Shown in pieces: positions 1-9,954 of a stretch of DNA of 64,000 nt. The notes below the pieces were generated by a model that had not been told where the DNA came from, ran no database searches, and saw only the letters and a program-made list of their open reading frames with translations. The stretch is from positions 20,522,001-20,586,000 of the forward strand of contig NC_068569.1 in NCBI RefSeq assembly GCF_025698545.1. The letters are read 5' to 3'. The stretch comes from Gossypium raimondii. Its lineage: Eukaryota > Streptophyta > Magnoliopsida > Malvales > Malvaceae. The position numbers were made by a program, and so were the translations under genes. How positions within the stretch are numbered: the first letter of the stretch is position 1; every line of letters begins with the position of its first letter.

Positions 1-122
1 GCATTCTTAACAACAGGTCATCTTGAAGTTCTCTACATCTCCCTGGACGGTTATTTGCGCATCCAAACTGCAGCAGCTTATGACTGTTATAATTCATCAG
101 GACGTAGTTCCTATCACTTTAG

Positions 123-752
123 TGTTGGAACATTTTCAAATATTTATAGTATCCCAATAACTATAAATGAATGGGTGTAATTAATCAAAAGATAAATCTT
201 TTGGTCATTGGTCAAAAGTTATATCATTTGATTTTTTTAAAAAGAATTATAATTATTCAAAAAATATTATTTGAATAGTTACAAATTAAATGAATAATTA
301 TTATTATATATTTATTCATAAAGACACCTATTGAAAGATGTCTCTATGAAGAGACAAGAAAATTCTTATAAATAGGAATGGGTTTTCATTTGGAAATATA
401 TCAACAAATTCTAATATTATTTCTTCTCTTCCTTCATTTTCTAATATTATTAGATTATTCTATAAAGTATTACTGCAGAAATCCTTTGTAGAAATTGAGT
501 TTTTGTTACATATTACTCAGTGCATAGTGGACTATTCTCGTCAGTGCAAAACGCAAATAGTCATTGGCTTCATTGTATCCTCGAGGTTAATTTGCTTGGA
601 ACTCATTTGCACACTGAAGATAAGTGGGGGCGAATATAACCTTAAAGATAGTGGCTTGATACACGCCTTGGAGCCTTGTCCTATTTCTTGTTTTTCTTTT
701 CGAGTTCCGATCATGTGTTCGAGATTTTCCTTACCGGAGTTTTTTAATAACA
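123..752 (+). repeat. 5' LTR of the copia element
   Basis: 630 bp, starting TGTTGGAACA and ending TAATAACA. A TATA-type sequence TATAAATAG lies at 367-375 just after an AGATGTCTCTATGAAGAGAC hairpin. This is the likely pol II promoter of the element, with transcription starting shortly downstream. Short open frames inside the LTR occur in both copies and on both strands and look like chance. Confidence 0.93.
367..375 (+). promoter_or_regulatory. Putative TATA box of the copia LTR promoter
   Basis: TATAAATAG in the 5' LTR. The same motif is at 9572-9580 in the 3' LTR. It sits in the middle of the LTR, where a U3/R boundary is expected. Activity is inferred only. Confidence 0.5.
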
Positions 753-770
753 ATTTTAAGGTTATATTTC

Positions 771-1250
771 ATGATGACTACCACAACACATGAAAGTGGA
801 ACACTAAGGGAGTTGGCTTCCAACTTTGTTAAACTTGATCGTTTTGATGGTGGCAATTTTCGACGATGGCAGAAAAAGATGCACTTTTTGTTATCAACTT
901 TGAAGATTGCTTATGTTTTGGATACTCCAAGACCTGAAGAGAATGAAAACGAATTTGTTGCTGCAATCCGAGAAAGACAAAAATGGGACAATGCTGATTA
1001 CATGTGCATGGGCCACATATTGAATGGTTTATCTGATAGTTTGTTCGACACCTACCAAAACGACGTCACCGCTAAAGAATTATGGGACAAATTGGAGGCA
1101 AGATACATGACCGAAGATGTTACATGTAAGAAATTTCTTGTCAGTCGTTTCAATAATTATCAAATGGTCGATGGTCGTTCTGTTATGGAACAATTTCGTG
1201 ATATTGAAAAGATGCTGAATTAATTTAAGCAATATGATATGAAAATGGAT
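771..1250 (+). pseudogene. Copia gag, N-terminal part (nonsense mutation, then hAT insertion)
   Basis: ATG at 771 lies only 18 nt after the 5' LTR. The product has the copia gag (UBN2/Retrotran_gag) pattern: KLDRFDGGNFRRWQKKM near the start, LWDKLEARY in the middle and VMEQFRDIEKMLN late. An in-frame TAA at 1221-1223 follows EKMLN, where the family normally reads through. The same frame continues (FKQYDMKMDEM) up to the 8-bp target site of the hAT-type element at 1251. The rest of gag resumes at 2518. Confidence 0.88.
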
Positions 1251-1258
1251 GAAATGAT

Positions 1259-2517
1259 TAGGGGTGAGCAAAACTAGATTCGACTCGAAAAAATCGAAAA
1301 AAAATTCGAATTTCGAGTTAAACGAATCGAGTTATTCGAGTTAATCGAGTTATTCGAATCAACTCGAATTTTTTTTTCGAATTTCGAGTTCGAATCGAGT
1401 TAAGTTTTCGAATTCGAATAACTCGAATAATTCGAATAATTCGAATATCAAACTATAATATTTGACAATTTTACCCTAAACTCCCAAACCTTTTTACTTT
1501 TCCCTCAAAACTTTTACTCCTTCCCACTTTCCCCCTAGAACTTTTACTCCCCTCCCCTCCCAACCCCCCAATCTACTCAAAATACATTTCCCACCAAAAT
1601 TTTACTCTCCCATTTACTTTTTCTCAAAATTTTACTCCCAAAAACCCTCAAAACCTTTTATTTTCTCTCAAAATTTTTACTTCTTCCCACTTTTCCCCTA
1701 AAACTTTTATTCCCTTTCCATCCCACCTCCCACCTCCCACCTCCCACCTCCCATCTACTCCAAACCCTCCCCCCTTCAATTTTTTTAATATTTTCCTCCA
1801 AAATTTTACTCCCCTATTTACTTTCCTCAAACTTTTATTCCCAAAACTTTTATTTTCCCCTAAACTTTTACTTCTCACTCTTTACTCTCAAATAAAAATC
1901 AAAATTATCCAAAAATCACTAAACATAAATAGTAATAATTTTATTTATATTTACTATTTATATTATTAAATTAAATTTCACATTTTATATTATTTATATT
2001 ATTGAATTGTTTAGTCATATTGAATATTTATATTAAAATTGAATTATTAATTATGCCATAAAATATTCGTGTTAAAATTTTATATTGGTATTAATTTCAC
2101 ATTTTATTTTTAAAATAATTTTATTAAAAATCATATTTTTACATTTAATATATTTTTAATTCCAAAATACATAGTGACAAGAATCTAAAGATAATTGAAA
2201 CAACTAAGCAAGCAAATAAACTAATCAAGATATAAAAAATTAATAAATAAATTATGAGGTGATGAAAGTTAATAAAAAATTTGATTAAGGTAGACAAATT
2301 TTATTACGATGGGTGACAACGGTTATAAGGACCCAAAATTATTTTTTTAAAATTTAACTCGAACAAATATATTCGATTCGATTCGAATTCCATCTCACTC
2401 GACTCGATTCGAGAAAACTTCAAATAAAGTTAGGATGATAAAATGAGATTCGAAAACTCGATTAACTCGAAAAATTTTTATTCGATTCGATTCGATTCGA
2501 TCGAATGCTCACCCCTA
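1259..2517. mobile_element. Non-autonomous hAT-type DNA transposon nested in copia gag
   Basis: Perfect 12-bp terminal inverted repeats TAGGGGTGAGCA at 1259-1270 and TGCTCACCCCTA at 2506-2517, flanked by an 8-bp target-site duplication GAAATGAT (1251-1258 and 2518-2525). Eight-bp duplications and a TAGGGGTG-like terminus fit the hAT superfamily. No transposase is visible. The outer parts (about 1280-1450 and 2355-2505) are packed with TTCGA/TCGAA palindromic motifs. The interior holds a pyrimidine-rich stretch (about 1480-1880, CTTTTACTCCC-like) and then AT-rich DNA. Excision with one copy of the duplication would restore the gag frame. Confidence 0.9.
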
Positions 2518-3246
2518 GAAATGATTGTGGTATCATCTATAATAGACAAACTTCCTCCATCTTGGAAAGACTTTAAAAGAAGTCTAAAACATAAGAAAGA
2601 GGAAATATCTCTTGAGGCTTTGGCAAATCATCTTCGTATTGAAGAAGAGTATCGAAAACAAGATCAGAACCTAAATTCTGAAAATGCCAAAGTACATGTT
2701 ACGGAAGAAGTACAGACTACTAAACCATTCAAAAGAAAGTTCAATCAGGCTGATAGAGCACCTAAGTTCAAAAAGAAACAAAAGGGCTCATGCTATCATT
2801 GTGGAAAGCCGGGACATTTCAAGAATGAATGTCGATTTTTAAAGAAGAAATCATCTTCTAAGGCTGATAATAACGAAAAGTTCGTTGCAATGATATCTGA
2901 AATTAATATGGCACAAGATGATAATACATGGTGGATTGATACCGGAGCAACCAAACATGTGTGCAAAGACAAAAGCATGTTCACAAAGTTCACACAATGT
3001 GAAAATGACAATGTCTTGTACATGGGAAATTCTTCCACCGCAACAATTAAAGGCAAAGGGTCTGTTGAACTACAATTCACTTCTGGAAAGGTTTTAACCT
3101 TAAATGATGTATATTATGTACCAGAAGTTAGGAAAAATTTAGTGTCTGAAGTCTGCTTGAATAAGTTTGGTTTCAAACTTGTTTTTGAGGCGATAAGTTT
3201 ATTTTGTCTAAGGGAGGAATTTTGTGGGAAAATGGTATATGTATGA
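2518..3246 (+). pseudogene. Copia gag C-terminus, zinc knuckle and protease start
   Basis: The gag frame resumes after the hAT element (VVSSIIDKLPPSWKDFKRSL). It contains a CCHC zinc knuckle, CYHCGKPGHFKNEC (2791-2832), which binds RNA in the particle, and the aspartic protease motif WWIDTGATKHVC (2929-2964) with DTGA in the active site. The frame is lost near 3150-3200, and the GAG-pre-integrase region to 3425 is recognisable only in pieces. The start of the open frame at 2443 lies inside the hAT element and is an artefact. Confidence 0.88.
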
Positions 3247-3425
3247 AAGCATGTTCAAACTTAATATTATTAATAAGAATAAAAATATTATTTCGCTTAT
3301 ATGGTTGAATCATTTTGTTTGTGGCATTATAGATTAGGTCATTTGAATTATAGAAAATTGAATGATATGTATAAATTAGATTTAATTCTGTTTTTAATAA
3401 TAATATTGAAAAATGCAATACACGT

Positions 3426-5331
3426 ATGTTGACTAAAATTACAAGAAATCCTTTCCCTAAGGTTAAAAGGAAAATAAAATTGCTTGATTTGATACATAGT
3501 GATTTATGTGACTTGCATAATACTCCTACATTAGGTGGAAAGAAATATTTTGTTACTTTTATTTATGATTGTTCTAGATATTGTTATGTATATTTATTGC
3601 ATTCAAAAGATGAAGCGCTTGATAAATTTAAAGTTTATAAATCTGAAGTTGAACTTCAGTGTGAATCATTTATCAAGTGCTTAAGATCGGATAGAGGTGG
3701 AGAATACTATAATCCAAGTTATTTTGAACTCACTGGAATTGTCCATCAAGTTTCAGCCCCTTACACACCACAACAAAATGGTGTAGCTGAAAGAAAAAAT
3801 AGAGTCTTGACTGAAATGGTAAATTCAATGTTATCATATTCAAGTCTTAGACAAGGTTTTTGGGGAGAAGCTGTTCTAACAGCTTGTCACATATTGAATA
3901 GAGTTCCTAATAAGGAAACTAAAATAACCCCCTATGAACAATGGAAGAAAAGGAAACCAAACCTTAATTATTTGAAGGTTTGGGGTTGTAGAGCTATTGT
4001 AAAAGTTCCAACACCTAAACGTAAAAAGTTAGGTGAAAGAGGAATTAAATGCATATTTATAGGTTATGCACATAATAGCAAGGTATATAGGTCCATGGTA
4101 ATTGAACCAAATGATTCAATTTCAATTAATACTGTTATTGAATCAAGAGATGCTTTTTTTGATGAAAATAGATTTAATTCTATATCAAGACAATTACAAC
4201 CACAACAATTGATTCATTCTTCAAATGAGAATGAGATTCCATTGAAACAAATTGATAATAATGATGAATCTTGTCAAGAATTAAGAAGAAGTAAGAGGAT
4301 TAAAAAGGTAAAAGATTTTGGACCAGATTTCATTATGTTTCTTGTAGAAGGAAAATGTGAAAGTATATGCAATAAGATACCTTATTGTTATAATACCGAA
4401 TCTGATCCTATTACATTTGAAGAGACAGTGAAATCTCAAGACTCTGCTTTTTGGAAAGAAGTAATAAATGATGAGATGGATTCAATAATGGGAAATCAAA
4501 CTTGGATCTTAGTTGATCTTCCACCAGGTTCCAAACCAATAGGTTGTAAATGGATCTTCAAAAAGAAAATGAAGGTCGATGGAACCATTGATAAATTTAA
4601 AGCAAGGTTGGTAGCAAAAGGTTTTACACAAAGACAAGGTATTGATTACTTTGATACCTATGCTCCAGTAGCAAGAATTGCTACAATTAGACTATTAATA
4701 TCACTTATCTCTATATATAATTTGGTTGTTCACCAAATGGATGTTAAAACTGCATTTTTAAATGGTGAATTGGAAGAGGAAGTGTACATGGAGCAACCGA
4801 AAGGATTTGTTGTTCCAGGACAAAAGCATAAGGTATGTAAGCTTGTTAAATCTTTATATGGGCTTAAACAAGCACCAAAACAATGGCACCAAAAGTTTGA
4901 CAATGTTGTTTTAGCTAATGGCTATAAAATAAATGAATCCGATAAGTGCATATATAGCAAATTTGATAATGGAAAGGGTGTCATAATTTGCTTATATGTA
5001 GATGACATGCTCATTTTTGGCACGGATTTGGAACAAATAGAAAACACAAAGAAATTCTTGTCAAACAACTTTGCTATGAAGGATATGGGTGTAGCAGATG
5101 TTATTCTTGGGATTAAAATAACCCGAGATGAAAGCACTATAGCTTTATCACAATCACATTATATTGAAAATGTGCTTAAAAAGTTTGATCTCTTCAACTG
5201 TATACCAGCATCTACACCCATGGATCCTCAATTAAAATTAGTATCTAATGCTGGTAGGAAAATTGATCAATTGAAATATGCAAGTCTAATTGGTTGTCTT
5301 ATGTATATAATGACTTGTACAAGACCAGATA
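3426..5331 (+). pseudogene. Copia integrase and reverse transcriptase, truncated by the solo LTR
   Basis: Integrase core with DLIHSDLCD, then LRSDRGGEY and GVAERKNR, giving the D,D-35-E catalytic residues (about 3490-3800). After a charged linker comes the reverse transcriptase: CKWIFKKKMKVDG, KARLVAKGFTQ, VHQMDVKTAFLNGELEEEVYM and the YVDDM catalytic box (near 4995). The frame runs to ..CTRPD at 5331, where the solo LTR begins and supplies a stop codon at once. The missing continuation (IAYAVGKLSRY) is at 8161. A 636-residue open stretch shows that little decay has occurred apart from the insertion. Confidence 0.92.
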
Positions 5332-8160
5332 TGTAATAGCCTGAATTTTTAGTGGTGTCGGAATGGTGATTCGAGATCACTAAATCTGACAAATGAGTAG
5401 AAAATATTATAAATTTAGTAAGTATAAGTTAAATGTGAAGTTAGGAAAATTTTTGAAATAGTGAATAGTGTACTAGGAATAAATATTAAAATAATTAAAA
5501 TAAAAAAATGAGGTATCGAGACCTCAAGATTTTAAACCGAGCCATAAATATTTTTAGAAATATTTATAGAGTGTCATTGAGCTGGTATTAAAGTTTCGTT
5601 AGAAAATTTTAACGTTTGGATAGTTAATTAACTAAAAGGACTAAATTGGGAATAGTGTGAAATTTGTTAAATTGTGATTAAATAGCTTAAGTGACTAAAG
5701 TGGAGGGATTTAAAGGCTATTAGGCCCAAATTATATGGGCTGGACGGTTGGGTAAGAAAAATCAGCAGAATGTAAGGAGAAACAGGGCAAAATTGGAAAC
5801 TTAACAAATTAAACATTTAAAACAAAGACAAAAGTGAAAAATCTAGAGATCTCTTCACAATTTATCAGCAAAAACGCCATAGGAGGTCTGGAATAAGCTG
5901 GTTTTCATATTTTTGAATCATGTAAGTTTAATTCTTGATTATTTCTTCTAATTTTGTGATTTTGATACTTTTACAATTAGGTCCAACTAATTATTTCATT
6001 AGTTTTTGATTCCATGGCTGATTTTGAAAGTTACCATTGATTAGTGTTGGATTTTATGATGAATAAACATGAAATTGAAGCTTTAATTTTGTTATATGAT
6101 GATTTTATTAAGTAATTTTGATAGAAATTGATTTTAGGGACCTAATTGTGAAAAAGTTGGGAATTAAGGTTTGGTGTTGCGGTTTTGAGTATGAAAGGCT
6201 ATGTAGTAGTCTAAAATAGTTGGAAAAGGTGTTAATTGAGAAAAATTAGATCAATTGAGGGTTAATTGAGTAGGGATCAAATTGTAAAAACTGTAAAGTT
6301 TGGGGTAAAAGTGTAACTTCGAAAATTAAAGGGCATAAATTGTGAAATGAATTAGAATTGAATTAAATGCTGATGAATGAATAAATTTGCATTTTAGATC
6401 GAGAACACAAAACAAGTCGAGGAAAAGAAAAAGTAGCTGATTAGTCCCTGAACTTTTACAAATTCTGCAAATCGATCCAGGTAAGTTCATATGGCTGAAA
6501 TTTAATGATTAAATGTTAATTTCATGAATTATACAATGTATGGTGAAATGTATTTATTGTTGAAATGAGAATAAAATAAAAATGTGAAAATCGAATAAAT
6601 GATCAAATTAAGTGGAACGTCGGATTTGAGTACTTCTGATCAAGTGACAAAGTGATAAGTGCTATACTTATCTGATCAAGAAACAAAGTGATAAGTGGTT
6701 ACACTTATCTGATCAAGAAACAAAGTGATAAGTGGTTACACTTATCTGATCAAGAAACAAAGTGATAAGTGGCTACACTTATCTGATCAAGTGATAAAGT
6801 GATAAGTGGTAGCTTCAGCTACACTTATCTGATCAAGTGGTAAAGTGATAAGTGGTAGCCTAGCTACACTTATCTGATCAAGGACAAGTGATAAGAGGTC
6901 ATATGGCAAAGTGAAAGTGAAGTACTCAAATTTCCATAACCGTTCCTTAATTTTGATCAAGGATGGTAAGTGACAAATGGGCCCAAAGGAATTATGGTAA
7001 AAGAATAAGTAGTAGTGAGTTTATACCAAGGAACTCACCAAAGATTGTGGTTGACAGTAAATTTAGTAATGGTGTATATTGTATAAGTGTACAAGTGTTT
7101 GGTAAGATTTATGTTTTATGCCTATGAACTTACTAAGCTTTTCTATAAGCTTACATGTGTGTGTTTATTGTTTTGTAGATTAACGTATTTATACATTCGG
7201 AGGATCGGATCTACATCAAGAATCACACTACCCGATATACTCGGTAGTTTATGTTAAGCAACTTTTGGATTTATATGGCATGTATAGGAATTGAAGTAAA
7301 AAGTAAATTTGAATGTTATGGTTGCGTTAGATATCGAAATATATACATGTTTTAGTTTGAAATGGTTGATTGGTTGAACTTCATTAGTATTTAAATGAAG
7401 TAGATGAAATATGGAATTGGTTGTGATTTGAAATTTGCAGGAAGGTTAGACAATTATAAAGGGTTATATTGAATTTTTTTAAAATTGCAATGGAGCAGTT
7501 CTTGGACAGCAGCATTGATGTAACTTTTAAAAATCACCAAAAATAGTGGAAATAGAATTAGAAGTTGAGTGAGATATGAAATTAAAGCTGAAAGAGTCTA
7601 GTTTCATAGGAAATAAGTGGAGTAAGCAAAAGAATTATATACTTTTATATATTTGAATTTTAGTGAAACAGGGCAAGAATGTTTTGAAGTCCCTGTTCTG
7701 ACTTTAGAAATTCATTAAAATTGTACAGAAGGAATTTTGAGTTATAATTTATATGTATAGACTCCTTAATGAGTCTATTTTCAGTATAAATAAGTTTAAT
7801 CACCATATGAAGCCTTTAATAAGAGATAATTAAATTTTAGTGATGAGTGGTTAGGATAGTCGATTAGTGAAACAGGGAGACTTCAACTAATAAACTGTAC
7901 TAATTGGCTAAAGAAAAATTCTGAAAAATTTATGGTGAATAGATATATGAGTCTAGTTTTATGGAAAATTTACGGATCTAAATTTCGAGTTTCGTAGCTT
8001 GAATTATAATTATTTTAGTGACTGCTGTACAGGAGGACAGCTTTATTATGAATGATGAAATTAAATTTGAAAGTAAATTTTTATGCCCCGAACTTTTAAG
8101 TTAAGTCAAGTAACGCCTCATGCTCGACTCCGGCCATGGTCTCGGGTAAGGGGTGTTACA
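5332..8160 (-). mobile_element. Solo LTR of a Ty3/gypsy-type element nested in copia RT
   Basis: 2829 bp bounded by TGTAATAGCC and GGGTGTTACA, with a 5-bp duplication AGATA at 5327-5331 and 8161-8165. It rejoins the RT codons exactly. There is no coding region, primer-binding site or second LTR inside, so a solo LTR left by recombination is the simplest reading. Read on the minus strand it begins TGTAACACCCCTTACCCGAG, the usual opening of a large gypsy LTR group in cotton (from memory). It contains a tandem repeat at 6620-6900. Confidence 0.85.
6640..6895. repeat. Tandem repeat, about 37-46 bp unit, inside the solo LTR
   Basis: About six copies built on ACTTATCTGATCAAG..AAAGTGATAAGTGG. Copies of ACTTATCT start near 6666, 6703, 6740, 6777, 6823 and 6868, so the period shifts from 37 to about 46 when a short AGCTTCAGCT/AGCCTAGCT insert is added. 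Each unit carries TGATCA and the near-palindrome CTTATC..GATAAG. Confidence 0.85.
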
Positions 8161-8779
8161 AGATATTGCATATGCTGTTGGAAAATTGAGTAGGTACACA
8201 AGTAATCCAAGTAGTTTGCATTGGCAAGCTTTGAATAGAGTACTTAGGTACTTAAAGAAAACTATTAACTATGGATTGTGTTATAATGGATATCCTCCAG
8301 TTTTAGAAGGGTATTCGGATGCTAGTTGGATTACAAGTTTGGAAGATCATGCATCTACTAGTGGATGGATCTTCATTCTTGGTGGAGGAGTCATTTCTTG
8401 GGGTTCCAAGAAACAAACATGTATTACTGATTCCACCATGGCAGCAGAATTTATTACATTAGCCGCTGCATCTAAAGAAGCAGAATGGTTAAGAAATTTG
8501 CTTTATGATGTACCTTTATGGCCTAAGCCAATTTCACCTATTTCTATCAGTTGTGATAGTGAGGCTACTCTAGCAAAGGCATATAGCCAAGTATATAATG
8601 GAAAGTCTAGACACATTGGATTAAGACATAGTTATGTCCGACAATTAATCTCTGATGGAGTGATCACTATTAATTATGTGAGGTCAAGTGAAAATTTGGC
8701 AGATCCTTTGACAAAAAGTCTTGCTAGAGATGCAGTAAAAAGGATCTCAAAAGGGATGAGACTCAAGCCTATTAATTAG
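8161..8779 (+). pseudogene. Copia reverse transcriptase end and RNase H
   Basis: Continues the RT frame after the solo LTR (IAYAVGKLSRYTSNPS). It then has copia-type RNase H: GYSDASWITSLEDHAST, ISWGSKKQ, MAAEFITL and a closing NLADPLTKSL. The D, E and D catalytic positions are visible (DAS, AAEF, CDSEA). The frame ends in a stop at about 8777-8779. It is intact in itself but cut off from the rest of pol by the solo LTR. Confidence 0.9.
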
Positions 8780-9330
8780 AGTCACCCATGATGGAAACTC
8801 GACTCAACGCTTGGTATAACGTCAAGTCTTGAGTTCAATGAGACAAAGTGCATCATTAGTATGTGACTGTTAGCACTATAAATAAATTCATCCTAAGATT
8901 AAAGTGCTAGGTACCCGTAATGATAAGGGAATGATGAGTAATATACTCTTAATGGACCCATAACATAAATATGTTAGAGTGTTATAATTACGGGAACACT
9001 TTTGATGGGATCTACCTATGTGAGTGGAAGTGTGGCCGCTTCTAGGAGCTTAAGGGCTTGGCTCTGACAGAACTCATGAAAAGAGGACATAGACACATGG
9101 CCATAATAGTGTCCCTAGTTACTAAGCATTGACTGATGTTGAAATCATTGTGTGAGATGTGTTCAGCTAATCAAATGGAATAGTTGGTTCAAAGCTTAGT
9201 CTACCACGCAATTTCGATTAACTTTAACATGTTTTTCACTAAGTGAAGGTTCAATCGTAAGACACATTTATTTATGCAAATTGATTTCCAAGAATATCAA
9301 AATCTAAATAGTTTGAAAATGAGGGGAGAT
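8780..9330 (+). other. Copia 3' untranslated region with polypurine tract
   Basis: No open frame. It ends in the purine run GAGGGGAGAT (9321-9330) directly against the 3' LTR, the expected primer for plus-strand synthesis. Confidence 0.7.
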
Positions 9331-9954
9331 TGTTGGAACATTTTCAAATATTTATAGTATCCCAATAACTATAAATGAATGGGTGTAATTAATCAAAAGA
9401 TAAATCTTTTGGTCATTGGTCAAAAGTTATATCATTTGATTTTTTAAAAGAATTATAATTATTCAAAAATATTATTTGAATAGTTACAAATTAAATGAAT
9501 AATTATTATTATATATTTATTCATAAAGACACCTATTGAAAGATGTCTCTATGAAGAGACAAGAAAATTCCTATAAATAGGAATGGGTTTTCATTTGGAA
9601 ATATATCAACAAATTCTAATATTATTTCTTCTCTTCCTTCATTTTCTAATATTATTAGATTATTCTATAAAGTATTACTGCAGAAATCCTTTGTAGAAAT
9701 TGAGTTTTGTTACACATTACTCAAGCATAGTGGACTATTCTCGTCAATGCAAAACGCAAATAGTCATTGGCTTCATTGTATCCTCGAGGTTAATTTGCTT
9801 GGAACTCATTTGCACACTGAAGATAAGTGGGGGCGAATATAACCTTAAAGATAGTGGCTTGATACATGCCTTGGAGCCTTGTCCTATTTCTTCTTTTTCT
9901 TTTCGAGTTCCGATCGTGTGTTCGAGATTTTCCTTACCGGAGTTTTGTAATAAC
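9331..9954 (+). repeat. 3' LTR of the copia element
   Basis: 624 bp, matching 123-752 with few differences, for example TTTTTT versus TTTTGT close to the end. It is followed directly by the TTTAG target duplicate and WAK exon sequence. Confidence 0.93.

Larger units (their letters stand above)
123..9954 (+). mobile_element. Ty1/copia LTR retrotransposon inserted in the WAK exon
   Basis: Two near-identical LTRs (123-752 and 9331-9954) begin TGTTGGAACA and end TAATAACA. They are flanked by a perfect 5-bp target-site duplication, TTTAG (118-122 and 9955-9959). Removing the element and one TTTAG copy rejoins the WAK reading frame, so the boundaries are secure. The internal domain order is gag, protease, integrase, reverse transcriptase, RNase H, which is the copia order. 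The element is inactive: gag has a stop codon and a hAT-type insertion, the protease-integrase junction is frameshifted, and a 2.8 kb solo LTR splits the reverse transcriptase. By eye the two LTRs differ by about eight substitutions and several 1-2 base indels, which points to a recent insertion. Confidence 0.95.

Noticed and set aside
503..793. 96-codon open frame in the copia LTR, and its minus-strand partner
   Set aside because: Lies within the LTR and recurs in the 3' LTR as a shadow. No protein family is visible.
1648..1878. Minus-strand open frame rich in Lys/Gly/Trp
   Set aside because: Product of the pyrimidine-rich simple sequence in the hAT element.
2443..2520. Apparent start of a gag-like protein
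   Set aside because: The start codon and first codons lie in the hAT terminal region. The real frame resumes at 2518.
6640..6895. CRISPR-like array
   Set aside because: Repeats run into each other without unique spacers. This is a plant LTR.
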